DNA from: Coriolopsis trogii
Taxonomy: Eukaryota > Basidiomycota > Agaricomycetes > Polyporales > Polyporaceae
DNA: 64,000 bases
Direction of reading: 5' to 3'
Assembly (NCBI GenBank): GCA_020543525.1
Contig: JAHYIO010000033.1
Coordinates: 2,356,001 to 2,420,000 of the forward strand
Below the pieces are notes generated by a model. It ran no database searches. It was not told the origin of the DNA and saw only the letters and a list, made by a program, of their open reading frames with translations. The translations under genes were made by a program, and so were the position numbers. Below, piece after piece: positions 32,925-45,417 of this stretch; within the stretch, counting starts at the first letter, position 1; each line of letters starts with the position of its first letter.

Positions 32925-35900
32925 ATGTCGTCTGCAGACGAAGATGCGTCTCCATCATCCAAGAAGCGTAAGCTTCAACGCGCCTGCGACAGCTGTCGGC
33001 GAAAGAAGAGTACGTCGTTCCGACTATATGCGTACTGATTGATAACCTTAATCACCATAACCCAGTCAGATGTAAGCTTTCGCACAAGTCAGTCAGGGGC
33101 TTTGCGTCTAATCGGAAGTACTGGTAGGTGATGGCCCGCAGATGAAAGACAACATCTGTTCGCGATGCATCGAGCGTCACATAGAGTGCACATATGATAT
33201 GTCATATTCTGTGAGCTACTTCCCTGGCGCATGCAATAAATCACTCATCCCATTCAGAGGACCAATTATCCAAACAGGTGAGCGGATACGACGCGAAGGT
33301 TTCTTCCCCTAGCTCATTCGTTGTTATCAGCTATGTGCGAAACCTGGAAACTCGTCTTGAGCGCATGGAACAGCTTATGACTAGGGTATGCATCGATTCT
33401 GAGCTACCAAACTGGGGTCACGTATTGAACAATCGGCAGCTATGTCCGGACGCCGACTCTACCCCTGACAACGGGAGCACGCCTCATCGCCATGAGGACT
33501 CACCAGCAAATACAGACACTCCTGAGTCTGTGTCTTCGCCACCACAAGTACGAACAAGGGGAGGTGATACAACGTTCGTTGTCTCACCGCAAATGCCTAC
33601 TGGTCCCGAGAATTTCGAGCCGAGCGACGACGACGATTCCGGCAACAGTGTTATCGAGGGTATGCAGAAGCTGACCATCGAAGCGCCAGCATTTCGCTAC
33701 CATGGCAAATCAAGCGGCCTGACCTTCATTCGAAGCGCGCTCGAAATGAAGATGAAGAATGTACCCCAGTCGGCCGGCAAATCGGAATCAGTTTTTCGTC
33801 ACACGCTGGTATGTTTAACGTTGGTCTTTGCCGAGCGTGCACAGTTGCTGAGGGGCCCACAGTGGCCAGACTTCAGCGCGACTGAAGACGATTTGCCCGT
33901 ATTCAGCGACTTCCCTCCCACCGAGCTGCTCGATTATCTGGTGGACCTCTACTTCCGGAACGTCAATGATCACTTCCAGCTCCTTCACGAGCCATCCTTC
34001 AAGGCCTCTATCAGCAACGGATTGCATCGCAGTCATGGAGGTTTAGGTGCGACGGTCCTGCTTGTCTGTGCGAATGGGTCACGGTACGCCCCGGATCCTG
34101 CCGCCCTTCTGGACGATTCCTATCCTCCGTCACGATCGTCTGGATGGCAATGGTACCAGGCCGTCAAGAATGTGTGGAAGTTGCCTCTAGCTCCCGCAAA
34201 ACTTCATGACCTACAGGTTTACGCCGTACGCGATACAACGATCCATCCACATCGCATACGCCAACAATACTCATGTTATTTTGACAGCTGATGGCTCAGT
34301 ATATGCAGGGGACGCACACGCCACAAGCAACGTGGACACTCCTTGGCACGGGCGTTCGAGCGGCAATTGACGTCGGCGCACATCGAGGGCGATTATACTC
34401 TTCGAATCCTACCGTTGAAGAGGAACTATGGAGACGTGCTTTCTGGTCTGCACATATTCGCATTCCATATCATGACCGTTGACTAACATCTATACCAGGG
34501 TCCTCGTTACTCATGAGTGGTTGCTTGCTTTCGCGCTCGGAAGACCGGCTTCAATCCACGACGAAGAGTGAGCCCATCTGACATATCTATCACGTCAAAT
34601 GTGCAGACTTTGCATTCGTCTGGCAGCATCGATCTTGGCCTTCCTACCGAGGTCGATGACGAGTATTGGCTAACTTCGGATGGCAAAGTTGCCTTTGAAC
34701 AACCCAGCGATAAGCCGTCAAAGGTTGCCTTCTTCGTGAACTATATTAGCCTCTGTCAAATTATGGATTTTGCGGCGCGCACAATCGTAAGCTTCACAAC
34801 TAGGCCTCTAGTCAAGCGCATGACTCATATTCTCCTCCCTACAGTATTCTATCAACAAGTCGAAGGCCCGATTCGGGTATCGTGATGCGCAATGGGAGCA
34901 ACGCACTGTCGCTGAACTCGATTCTGCAATGAATACATGGCTGGAGGCGCTGCCCGATCACCGTATGATGCACTTCGTGACTGGTTGCCTACAAATACTC
35001 ACATACCGTTGACATATCTTCAAGTACGCTGGGACCCCGAGAGGTCCCACCTGCTTTTCCTCACCCAATCAGCGATTCTTAATGCACATTATCATCAAGT
35101 ACAGGTCGCTGTGCATCGACCCTTCATATCTACTGCACGGAAGGATTCACCCCTTTCTCTCCCATCCTTGATCATATGCACCACCGCAGCCAGGTCATCG
35201 ATTGGGATCGTTGATACCTTGTATCAGCGGACGGGGAGCCCTTACCACCGCAACTTGGTATGCTTCAGTCCACTTCGGCTCTTTTCGTAGCTGAAGCATA
35301 ACATGGATAGGGTGTGCTATTCATCTCATCAATCGTCCTTCTCATGAACATTTGGGGCCAGAAGCGTTCAGGACGATTGTCAACTACCGACACGGAGAGA
35401 GACATCGGCCATGTGCAGAAATGTCTGGACATGATCAAGGCCATGAAGCATCAGTGCGTATCCTAGCTGTCACTGCAACGTCGGGATTTCCCTCGTATAG
35501 CCATAGTTAACCTCCTTTTGCCCCGGTAGGCTGCATATGTGGGAGCCCATCTGGGCGCTGCTCAAGGAGCTTCTGGAGGCGGTCACGGCTCCCCTTGGTG
35601 AAGATGAGGCGGTACCTTCACGGCCATTTGTTCCGCTGCCCAAGCGCAGGCTTGATCATCTGCAGAGCAGCAAAGAGAACGCGCTTCGAAAGCTGGCGTC
35701 TGCTTATACGGGATACCATAGGAGTGCGGCCGGTGTTCCGCCTCCACAACAGCCCGACGCGTCTGATCTGTACGGAGCTGGACCCAGCAAACTTCACCTT
35801 CCCAGGATCCCGATGCACGACCCCGGGAGCGGCACGGATCCTCGGGTGTACGATTGGCTCCAAGCCTTCTCCAGCGATCCCAGCATTCCTCCGCACCAGA

Positions 35901-36286
35901 AACATGGCGTCATGCCGACGAGTGGTCTGCCGAGCACTCATATCGCACAGGCGGGCGGATTCTCCTTGGGCGACACTCTTGCAGGCAGCCAGCTGCCCGA
36001 GTATGCTTCGGCGCCGCATGGGGTTCCCGGATCGACCGGTGGGCAATACGAGCCGCAGCTGCCGCAGTCGGCGCTGGGGGAGCTTGGGATGGACGGCAAC
36101 TTCTCGTTCTTCGATAACACTCTGGCGGCGTGGTCGAACGCGCCGAGCTCTTTTGGGTGAGTGTCTTGCGCGAATGCGCCAGGCTGAGCACACTGTGGCA
36201 TCGTGCTAACAATATGTTCGTACAGGTTGGATGACTGGGGTGCTTTCATATCTAATGCCAGCGATAGGAACGACGTAATTTCTTAG
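32925..36286 (+). CDS. Zn2Cys6 fungal-specific transcription factor
   Basis: Nuclear regulator with unknown targets. Fifteen exons: 32925-33009, 33066-33071, 33128-33210, 33258-33277, 33331-33385, 33440-33808, 33863-34216, 34288-34445, 34499-34567, 34627-34786, 34845-34962, 35025-35257, 35311-35453, 35530-36156 and 36226-36286, 846 aa. The zinc cluster Cys are at 21, 24, 31, 41, 44 and 51, after the basic KKRKLQR. Exon 2 is only 6 nt (TCAGAT) and is required to give the IRC of the zinc cluster. The linker coiled coil YVRNLETRLERMEQLM is followed by RLCPDADS, a hallmark of this basidiomycete group, then the fungal-specific domain (AQYMQGTHTPQATWTLLGTG, VGAHRGRL, EELWRRAFWVLV). The C-terminus is Gly/Pro/Ser-rich. 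Two in-frame introns (exons 5/6 and 6/7) are placed by homology. Confidence 0.9.
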
Positions 36287-37350
36287 TGGATCTGCATAAT
36301 CAGACGCATTCCCCTCTCACCATACTTGATCCGACAGGCCGTCAGATTTTCAGACACGATTCGTCTGGCAAGGCGTCGCGTCGCGGTTGAGAGTGCCAGT
36401 TTCTCGATCGTGACACGTACTCGCCTTTCTCTCGCACTTACATCATAACAGCCTATGAAAGGACGAATTCTCTTATTCATCAACGAATCTACATACGAGA
36501 ACACCTGCCAGTTCTTCCACATTGAGCATGGATAGCTGTACGCAAGGCGGTCGTCAATTCTAGCTCGTTTGATACTCTGATGGCTTCGTTGTATCATCCA
36601 GGCTCCCCATCGTACTTGGAAACAGCGTGAAAGCTGAACCAGTCCGATACGCGTCCCGTTGCGATCTCGCGGCCCCTTTTGTGTCTCGCTACCGCCGCAG
36701 AAGCATCGCCTGCTGCGGTCGGCGATCGACAGGAAAGGCAAATGGCACCTCGTCTTCGCGAAGACCCAATTGTGCTGATGACATTTACGGAAACGACCGA
36801 AGGTGCACTTAGGCGAGCATATATAGTATATTCCAACTACGGTTGCTCACTTTAAAATGTTTTCAGCGTGGTGGTTTCCTTTTGCGGCTCGCGGAAATTA
36901 TAACAATCAACCACGTTGAAATTAGCAGGGTAACAGGGTTGAAGTGATTTACCTTTGTTGTCTGCCTCGAGGCAGGCATGCTGCAAATGTACGTATCTTG
37001 CCAAGTACATGAGGCTGATCTCTTTCATCTTGTATTCGAACATCCTTTATCACTCGCGCAATTTAGGTCCTTATTGTCACCCCAGTCCTGGGAGAGTGGC
37101 TGTGGGTCACTGACGTAGATTCGTGGCTCCAGGTGTCACCTAGACCGTCGTGAGGTCTTCGACGACAAAGGTCTTCCAAGAGAAGACACTTGGATGCGAT
37201 CATGTCTTTCCAGGGACAGAAGTGCTACCAGGCCAATGAGGAGCCGGGCCACCTTCCTCGAGGACACACTCTACGCAAGTCGTTTGTCCCAGGCATCTCG
37301 ATCCGCAGAGGGCAAATGAGCAGAGCGAAGACCTCGAAGACTTTCCCCCC
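36287..37350. other. intergenic region
   Basis: A 152-codon minus-strand frame at 36283-36741 is the longest here, but it has no recognisable motif and overlaps the 3' end of the transcription factor. I see no supported gene. Confidence 0.45.
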
Positions 37351-37360
37351 TATTTATATA
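37351..37360 (+). promoter_or_regulatory. TATA box of the zinc-finger gene
   Basis: TATTTATATA lies 68 bp before the start codon at 37428, following a C-run, a normal position for a fungal TATA element. Confidence 0.5.
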
Positions 37361-37427
37361 CACAGCTCGTAGACGGCTCGACATCATTCTCCCCATCGTA
37401 CTCTGCATTTCACCTGCTCAACCGACG

Positions 37428-38447
37428 ATGCATCGCCGTTCTCCCGACCCCGACTCGACGTCTTCCATGGCTGTCTCCTCCGCTGGCGGACTTGTCACCC
37501 CTAGACGCTATCACAACGAGCCGTTTTGGCGCAGTTTGGAAATGCCTCCCCCCAACCCATTTGCCCCTTCATACCCGCCTGAGCAGATGCTGGCTCAACG
37601 CGCGTACGTCTCATGTCCAATACTCTACTTCGTATCAATCGTAACGATTCTTCGCATTAGCTCTCCAGCACCAGGAACCTGGATCTATCCTGACGCTCCA
37701 CAACAGCTCCGAGTCCATCAACCTCCCTCCGCCATATACCCGGCCCAAGCACATAGCTCATTCCAACCACAACAGATCCAACCTGTAGTTGGCTTCACCA
37801 CGTACCCGCCATCTCTCTCCAATCCAATTGCGAGCATTCGACACATGCCACAATCAGTCGACTGGATTCCCGCGCCTGGAGCCCTTCCGTCCATGCCCGT
37901 CCTGGGCGCGCTGGACGCAGATCATCCTGTATCAGTCAGCGCAACATATAGCTCCTCGTCACGTACCATTGATAACGGCAGCCGGTCCGCGCCTGGGCTA
38001 TTCACCGTCCAGGAGCATACTACCTTATACACGTCTGGAACAAGCACGGGTACCTCCCGTACGGTCCCAGAGCGGGGCCGTAATCAGAAGGAAGGGCGGG
38101 CCTACTGCTCGTGGTGCTCGAAATCGTTCAGCCGAGGACAAGACCTTCGCCGTCACGTTTCTAGCAGCCACGTAGAATTCTCGGAGCCGCCATGGGTCTG
38201 CTGTGGAGTTCCCGTCAGCGAGGCCGCAAAGTATGGCATCTCGCCGGCACAGCTGGCGGCGCTCCCCCGTCAGGTCTACCGGGGTATCGAGATGGTGGGC
38301 GGATGTGTGGGCAACAGCGCGGGAAGACAGAGCAAGTTTGCGAGGAAAGACTCGTATGGTGAGCATCTGAAGCGCAATAGGGGGACGTGCTTCGGAATTC
38401 CGGGCGCACCGTGGTTTCCTGGCAATGAGATGTCGCGCTGTATCTGA
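37428..38447 (+). CDS. C2H2-type zinc finger protein
   Basis: Probable nuclear DNA-binding protein. Two exons, 37428-37603 and 37661-38447, 320 aa; the 57-nt intron is in frame, so an unspliced form would be 339 aa. The first 200 residues are Pro/Ser/Gln-rich with no domain. A classical finger follows with Cys208, Cys211, His224 and His229 (CSWCSKSFSRGQDLRRH). A second, degenerate finger of the C2HC kind lies further on (GGC, then FARKDSYGEHLKRNRGTC), and between them is WVCCGVPVSEAAKYGI, an arrangement seen in a set of basidiomycete regulators. The ATG follows a TATA box at a normal distance. Confidence 0.82.
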   Translation: MHRRSPDPDSTSSMAVSSAGGLVTPRRYHNEPFWRSLEMPPPNPFAPSYPPEQMLAQRAYVSCPILYFVSIVTILRISSPAPGTWIYPDAPQQLRVHQPPSAIYPAQAHSSFQPQQIQPVVGFTTYPPSLSNPIASIRHMPQSVDWIPAPGALPSMPVLGALDADHPVSVSATYSSSSRTIDNGSRSAPGLFTVQEHTTLYTSGTSTGTSRTVPERGRNQKEGRAYCSWCSKSFSRGQDLRRHVSSSHVEFSEPPWVCCGVPVSEAAKYGISPAQLAALPRQVYRGIEMVGGCVGNSAGRQSKFARKDSYGEHLKRNRGTCFGIPGAPWFPGNEMSRCI

Positions 38448-38975
38448 CGCTTGAGTAGGGATGTAGTACTGCACCAGGTTGACACAACAACCGCGTCGTC
38501 CGCCGGGTGAATTTTCCTTCACATTTGTATAGCACGTACATGATGGTCGGCATAATCACTTCTGTCAGGTAACATCCATGCATTCAACAATATAGCGAGC
38601 GAGAAAGCACTATCCGGGTCATGGGCCATGGGTGGATGGATGCGCGGCGTGTCCCACTTTTCGAACGTTGGTAGTTACGCGGTTCTCCGGTTTAGTCCCC
38701 ATTTGAACTTCATGTTTGATGAGTCTCTCTGTGCCTCCATACGTATACATCCACCCCAGAACGTATTCGTGTCCTTACGCACGCATCGCGCTGTCCAAAG
38801 AGCGCAAGAATCGTGCATTCAAAACAGAACATCAAATATTCATCGTACATGGTACCGACCTGAAACCCTATGTATACCCCAATCGCTATCGGGGAAGGCA
38901 TCTCCGCGGCCCTACTTGCACGGGACATCAGTCATTGCCCCTGCGACAAAGCCGAACGCATTACCTATCGCGCAC
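38448..38975. other. convergent intergenic region
   Basis: 528 bp between convergent stop codons. The plus-strand frame running through 38716-39309 is a shadow of the F-box gene. Nothing else is supported. Confidence 0.45.
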
Positions 38976-40849
38976 CTATGCGAGGGGTGGAGCGTACGTG
39001 AACACCGACACTCTCCCGTCCACATACCCTACCGCGACCTGTCCCTCTTCCTCGTTCACCGCAAGCCTGTTCCACGGCTCGTGCGTCTCCTGGACATGCA
39101 ACACACCCATGCCCGTGTTCGAAACGCGCGCTGACTCGTTCGCAGCATTGTCCAGCGCCATCGCGCTCATAAACGCCGACTCGTCTGGAGGTGCACCGGC
39201 GGCCGCGCCTGTACCTTGGATAGCCCCTACCTGGGCACGAGGCCCTGGGCTGTTCGTAGGGGCGGTTGATGTCGATCGCAGGAGCTTGCATGCGATGCGC
39301 TGGCCATGATCGCCTGCCTGTGAGGGCGTCATCTGGTCCGTGGATGCGTCGAGCCAGACTGCGGTGCCGTGCGAACCCAGGGCCATGTCTGACGGCGTGA
39401 ACAGCCTGAGCGGGGAGGGGATGGAGTGTGCCATGAACGGTGCGTCTGCCTGAGAGGCCAGGTACGGGAACGTCATCTGATTATCTAGGGAGAAGGCGGC
39501 GCGGGAGAAGGACGGGTTCGAGGGGAGGACGAAGTGGTGGATGATGTTGACAGGCCAGGGATACCAGGTATCGAAGCGAATGAGTAGGTCAATTGACTGG
39601 GGGAGGGATGTATCTGTGCTGCGGGACGAGGACCTGCGCGAACGGCGGTGGTTGACTGTGATTGTGTCTATGCGCCAGCGCCATTTGTAGGTTGCGATAG
39701 GTTGGATACGCGGACTCTGCGAATGGGGGCGTTCGTCGGCGGTCTCCGCCTCATGGAATTCCAAGGGTGGGAGCTGGTAAAGGAAGACCCATTGCTTGCA
39801 AAAAGTCACAATGAAGTCATCGACGATCTCGAAGTCCAGACATTGATGCTCCTATATAGTAACGTCAGCGTTGAAGGAGATAGACGAAGACAGCGCAAAA
39901 CGAACAGGAAGATGTAACGTTGGGTCTGCGTTGATGATAGGGACCCTCAGCGTGCATAAGAGGTGTCCACGGACAGCGTCGATCAGTCGCACGTCTCTGT
40001 CCGCATCTGTACTGAGGAAGTATGATCCGTGCAGACCCAAAGTGTTGCGGTAGCTGCGAAATTGGTTCGTCCTCCTGAACCATGGGTCTACACCGGGGGT
40101 TGTGAAGTCAATGGTGTACGTCGTCGTCACGAGTCTGTGATACAGGTTCACGCAGTATTCTAACGGCGGAGCATAGTGGAAGACTCACTGGTTGGGGTGG
40201 TCGCGTCTAGTCACTGCAAGTATATCACGATGATTAGGCAGAGAGTTGAATGCATAGCCCAAGAGGCCGGAAACGAGAAGCTCGGCAATGAGCTCCGGGT
40301 TCTGAGGCGTATTGAGGTCCCAACATTCGAAGGAGTACCTTCTGTTCTCCCTGTCCGATGATGAGTCGAACAAACTGAGCGTGATGAAGTATCGGCCTCC
40401 CGTCCCTGACAGGAAAGAAGCTGCCAGATTTCGTGTGTTCGATCCCGCGTGTGTCCATGGTCGGCGGGTAGGGCGTATATCGAGATGCGAGAACGCCTGC
40501 GGATTCGAGGAGGTCCAGTTGAGCCAGAAACGATGTGCGCGCACAGCAAGGCGTTCCAAATCTTCTGTAGAGAGACCAGATATGTCGCGGGTTGTGCCAA
40601 AGAGCCCTGGTACGGGAAAGCCTGGTTGTAGGAAGCGATGCGATAAGACTTCATGCCAAACACTGCGGTCGCGCGTCACTCCTTCCAGCGCCCTGCACGT
40701 CTGGACCGGAACTGTTAGCGCAGCGTCCGCCAGGTGTCTATCATACCAAATGGACATACCTTTCTCAGAAGGACGATATCGTTGATATCGAGCTCACGGA
40801 AGACGTGCAGGAGGACGTCGACCGGGAGTGCTTCAAATTGGATTGGCAT
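38976..40849 (-). CDS. F-box protein
   Basis: Substrate adaptor of an SCF-type ubiquitin ligase, inferred from its F-box. Exons on the minus strand: 40849-40760, 40700-40189, 40134-39906 and 39851-38976, 568 aa. The F-box occupies residues 1-45: MPIQFEALPVDVLLHVF, RELDINDIVLLRKTCRAL, then VWHEVLSHRF. The rest has WD/beta-propeller-like repeats without clear motifs (GRYFITLSLFD, YSFECWDLN, DRDVRLIDAVRGHLLC), as in many basidiomycete F-box proteins. An upstream in-frame-looking ATG (MSWFSTLTNTPQSP) cannot be spliced in phase, so I start at MPIQFEAL. The last intron uses the donor GTTCGT, chosen because it removes an in-frame stop. Confidence 0.8.
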
Positions 40850-41015
40850 CTATCTATGATATTGAGTACCTTTGTATCTCGAAGCATGGCAAAGGCAGTC
40901 TTGAACTTACGTGTATTGATAATAGTCGCAAGCGATGTGTTTTTGGGTGATTGAGGCGTGTTGGTTAGCGTACTGAACCAACTCATGATCACAAGACTAG
41001 TAAGTAGTAGAGCTG

Positions 41016-42379
41016 ATGACGGTGGGAATCAGAGGACCCCTGGTTCACGCGGTCAACGCTCGCTCGGGCGCTCCAGAGTCTACGCCACCGCATCAACTTT
41101 ACCATTGCGACTTCAACGTTAACGAGAGTTCAACCTCCCGTTTCAGCTTTTTGTCCAGTACTTCGTCTTCTGCAATACTCACATACCGACCAAAAACCAG
41201 TATCCATACTGTTTAGTGAGTCCTAGATGGTACACACGAGTTTAGTGATTGCTAATACAACAGGAATCTGTAGTGACTTCCGAGCAATCATCCGTCGACG
41301 TCCCAGGTTGTGTGCTCGATGAGGCCACCTCAGAAGAGAATACCGGTCTGCGCACGACGGCAGCTCCTGTTGAGGCGTCATACGACTCGAGTGCCCCTAC
41401 GGGGACTGGCAAGCTCCATACTTGCGAAAACCGAACCACCCGCGTAGCCTCTCCGCCGTTCGACAGACCAGGCACCGATCTCATCGTGCGCAGCTCAGAC
41501 GGCGTTGACTTCAAGGTGTACAAATGGATCCTTGAAGATGTATGCCAAGTTGACTTCGACGATGTGTTCACCTTGCCGCAGCCAACACCCCTCGTGGATG
41601 CCGAAAATCCGGTGGCGAATCTGACAACGGAGCCTGTCGGATCAGAGGCGGTTATCGAACTCACGGAAACAAGCGAAACACTTTACGTCCTTCTCAGACT
41701 TTGCTACCCTGCACCTCCTGTTCCGACATTCGCCACGTTCGAGGAGGCCAAGCTGGTCCTCGCCGCTGCGGAGAAGTACGCGCTCGAAGAGGTCAGCGAC
41801 ACCCTGGTGCAAGCCATGTCCGCATTCATCCGTGCAGAGCCCTTGCGTGTATACGCCTTTGCCATTGGTTACGGTTACGGTTTACACGATCTGGTGGGGA
41901 GTGCAGCACGCTCCTTTCTTGACACCGACTCCTTGCAGAACTACAGCGCCGAGCTGGAGGACATCTCCGGTAGCGACTATCACCGCTTGCTCGTGTATCG
42001 CGAGAGGTGCCAGGCGGCGCTGCGCCCGCTCACGTCCCGTTCCTGGCCAACAAAGACACACGGCTGGACGTGGCGGGCGTGCACCAATTGTGTGTCTCAC
42101 AAGGGCTCAAACCACGTGCGTGGCTCGGATTGTGGCAAGTGCGGGTCAGCGCAGTGGTACAATACGATGGTCGCCGATATGAAGGCGGCACTCGAGGTTC
42201 GACCGAGCCCGGTCGCCCTCTGCGATGCTGCGTTTGTCGACGCGGCTCTTGTGAAAGCATGCGAGTGCAGTATATGCAAGAGTGTTGTGCACGGGCAAAT
42301 GCGCAAGTACCTGGCGCTGGTCAGCGCGGAGATCGAGCAGAAGTTGTCAGAGGTACGAGGCCAACTTACCGTTTTCTGA
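41016..42379 (+). CDS. BTB/POZ domain protein
   Basis: Protein-interaction factor of the large basidiomycete BTB family, often a nuclear or ubiquitin-ligase adaptor. The long exon begins after the acceptor CAACAG at about 41261 and runs to 42379. The BTB core reads TDLIVRSSDGVDFKVYKWIL, then VFTLPQPTP, LRLCYPAPPVPTFATFEEAK, and VLAAAEKYALEEVSDTLVQAM. The C-terminal part has a Cys-rich motif (CTNCVSHKG, CGKCGSAQWYN, CECSICKSVVHGQ) and a final helix. The 5' end is uncertain: no ATG opens this frame, so an upstream exon is needed, most likely 41016 to about 41210. The 3' end may instead be spliced (GAG|GTACGA) to a short exon ending at 42438. A truncated relative lies at 59889-60332. Confidence 0.72.
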
Positions 42380-43203
42380 AGTGCTGGTCTTCACTCAGGG
42401 ATGCAACATCACAACAGGTAGAACTCGAATTCAGATGATTCCAGAACATTGAGGCATGAAGCTCCACCGTCTGTGCTTAAAGTCACTTATCATTAAATAC
42501 GCGTGCATCTTGAAACCTATATCCATTACTCTGGTGTCATACGCGGTATGGACTGCATCGGGACGTCTCTCGTGCACCGGAAGTACGGTGAGTGAGAGCA
42601 GGGAAGAGGGGGTAGACAAACATGCAAGTCCCATCGGTTTGATTGACCGGCGACTTGTATGTTCGAGCGCATACGACTCCGCCGGATATGGACTGCTCAG
42701 CTGGCAAGATCTGACGCACCCTGTACAGGACTGGTAATGTCTACTATACCTCCTTCGACAGCCGTCCGAGGCGCTGACGAGGAAGGTTCGTTCTCACCAT
42801 CAGCGCCACAGCGCAAACATGACGTTGAAAGCATGGAGTCGTCGGTGGGATGGCGCATCGCACCGCGTGCAGGTCTCTCACACGCGATCTATCACGCGTC
42901 ACGGCGCATACTGAAGCGGAGAACCTCGATGTCCCAGCGCATCCTGCTGCAACATGGCTGCTTTGAGTTGCACATCACCGAGTAGCGCTCCTGGGGCTTC
43001 CCTAACTCGGTCACAAGCCTTGTCCGGCCGGAGGAATGACATGGACCATCGCACCTTTGACTGCGACGAGCGACATGCTCCAACCCGGATACAGTATATA
43101 GGTGGCTGGCTTATCGCCATTCTCCCCCAAGGCTTCGACATTGCTCCCTCCCCCTCCCTTTTCCCCCCTCCTGTCTGGTAGACTCCCCTGACATTGGATA
43201 GCA
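42380..43203. other. intergenic region with promoter of the POT transporter
   Basis: No gene supported. A TATATA at 43095-43100 lies about 105 bp before the transporter start, followed by a C/T-rich leader, a plausible core promoter. Confidence 0.5.
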
Positions 43204-45364
43204 ATGGCAGGATTGCAAGCGGACAAGGACATCATCGCTGGGCTTGCAGAGGCCGCAAAGCACGAGGTTGAGTTGGACAAGAAGGGGGTCGGCTCCAGCC
43301 ACGACAGTCATAGCCACGAGGAGGAGCTTGACGGTATTCACGACGGACTCGAGTTCCCCACCGAGGAAGAGAAGGTCGCTCTTCGTCGTGTTTCCGATGC
43401 TATTCCTTGGCCCGCATACTGTGAGTGTCCTCTGATTGGTGTTGGTCTGAGCGAAGCTGTCCGAGCACCGCGATGCCGAACTCTTCTCGCCCACACTCAC
43501 TCACCTATTCGCTCTCAGTGATTGCCACTTGTGAGCTCGCGGAACGTTTCTCGTACTACGGCACTACAATCGTCTTCGTGAGTACTGCTCTGCTCCTCTT
43601 TCAGTCCATGCATGTCGCCCTGACTTCTGGTGATCATAGACGAACTTCATACAGCAGGCCCTGCCCAAAGGCTCAAAAACGGGCGCCGATGTTGAACAGG
43701 CCGGTGCACTCGGTCTCGGTCAACGTGCTTCCACTGGTATCAGTACCTTCAACACGTTCTGGTGCGTCTCAACGCAGTCGATTCAACCGTTTCGGGCGAA
43801 CTCATCGTGAGCATTCATTAGGATTTATGTTGTTCCCCTGTTTGGCGCATACATTGCCGATACCCGGTGGGGTCGCTACAAGGCCATTTGCGTATCTGTC
43901 GCCATCGCACTCATCGGTCACTCCATCCTCATTGTCTCTGCGGTCCCTGGCGTCATTGAACACTCCAATGCTTCGCTCGCGATCTTCGTTGTCGCGCTTA
44001 TCATTATGGGCGTTGGGACAGGTGGTTTCAAAGCAAATGTCTCGCCTCTTGTCGCCGAACAGTACAAACGTACGAAGCTCTTCATTGGACACACCAAGGC
44101 AGGCGAGCGGGTCATCGTCGATCCAGTCATGACAACGTCGCGGATCTACATGTACTTCTATTTGTTCATCAACATCGGCTCCTTGGTGGGCCAAATCTCC
44201 ATGTCCTATTCGGAAAAGGTATGTCACTCTGTACTACCTGACGGTGCGCATTAGTTGGAGCTAATCGAACTGCGTTTGTTTTCAGTACGTCGGTTTCTAC
44301 CTCGCATACACGCTCCCCACCATCGTCTTTCTCCTCTGCCCCATTGTTCTCTATATCGGGCGCAACATGTATGTGCGCTCGGCCCCGCAAGGCTCCGTGC
44401 TCTCAAAGTCCCTCCTCATCTGGCGCCAAGCGATGAAGGGCAGGTGGTCGCTCAATCCGGTGAAGACCATCAAGCAGATGAATGCAGCTGACTTCTGGAA
44501 TTCCGCGAAACCGAGCAGCTACAAGGCTGAGGACAGGCCATCGTGGATGACGTTCGATGACCAGTGGGTCGACGAGGTCCGGCGTGGTTTCAAGGCGTGT
44601 AGTGTCTTCATGTGGTTCCCCATCTACTGTGAGGATCATGTCCCGCATCACGTCATCCATGGGAATTCATATGGAACTGATCCTTGACACGGCCCTTTTT
44701 CACAGGGTTGACCTACAACCAAATCACCAACAACTTAGTCTCGCAGGCGGCGACGATGGTGACAAACGGGGTCCCGAACGACGTCCTCACCAACCTTGAC
44801 CCGCTCGCGCTCATCATCTTCATCCCCGTCTGCGACTTCCTCCTCTACCCCGCGCTCGTCCGCGCCGGCATACGCTTCACCCCGCTCAGGAAGATCACCG
44901 CCGGGTTCTACACGGGCGCAGCTGCGATGGTCTGGGCCGCGGTCGTCCAGCACTACATCTACGCACGGAACCCGTGCGGCGAGTACGCGTCGACGTGCGC
45001 CGACGCGGACGGGCACCCGCTCACGTCCGACCTGAACGTCTGGATCCAGGCGGGCGCGTACGTGCTCATCGCGTTCTCCGAGATCTTCGCGTCCATCACC
45101 GGGCTCGAGTACGCGTTCACGAAGGCGCCCAAGAATATGCGCTCGCTCGTCATGTCCGTGTTTCTCTTTATGAGCGCGGTGAGTGCGGCCATCGGGGAGG
45201 CGTTCGTCTCGCTCTCGGCGGACCCGCTCTTGGTGTGGAACTATGGTGTGATGGCGGTGCTTGCGTTCTTGGCGGGCACCATTTTCTGGCTGCAGTACCG
45301 TCATTTGGACGCGGTCGAGGAGGAGCTGAACGAGATGTCAGACGGGCACTATCAAGTCGATTAG
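43204..45364 (+). CDS. POT/PTR2-family peptide transporter
   Basis: Proton-coupled di/tripeptide symporter of the plasma membrane. Exons 43204-43420, 43519-43577, 43640-43761, 43822-44218, 44286-44628 and 44706-45364, 598 aa, the normal fungal PTR2 length. PTR signatures are ELAERFSYYGTTIVF in helix 1, FNTFWIYVVPLFGAYIADT, WGRYKAICVSV, GVGTGGFKANVSPLVAEQY, and RIYMYFYLFINIGSLVGQ. The late loop DFLLYPALVRAGIRFTPL and FSEIFASITGLEYAFTKAP are also diagnostic. The hydrophilic N-terminus carries a His-rich patch (SSHDSHSHEEE). The stop codon is only 53 bp from that of the convergent old yellow enzyme gene, so the transcripts probably overlap at their 3' ends. Confidence 0.95.
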
Positions 45365-45417
45365 ACTCATGTGGTATGATGTAATTGTTACAATATAGCT
45401 GTAGCGTTCTTGGTGAA

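Noticed and set aside
36283..36741. 152-codon minus-strand frame downstream of the second regulator
   Set aside because: No recognisable motif, no splice continuation, and it overlaps the 3' end of a well-supported gene.
38716..39309. 198-codon plus-strand frame
   Set aside because: It lies mostly antisense to the last exon of the F-box gene and has no motif; it is a shadow frame.
40869..40992. possible upstream first exon of the F-box gene starting MSWFSTLT
   Set aside because: No splice to the F-box exon keeps the frame, and the F-box starts normally at its own Met.
44735..45304. 190-codon minus-strand frame
   Set aside because: Antisense shadow of the POT transporter in GC-rich codons.
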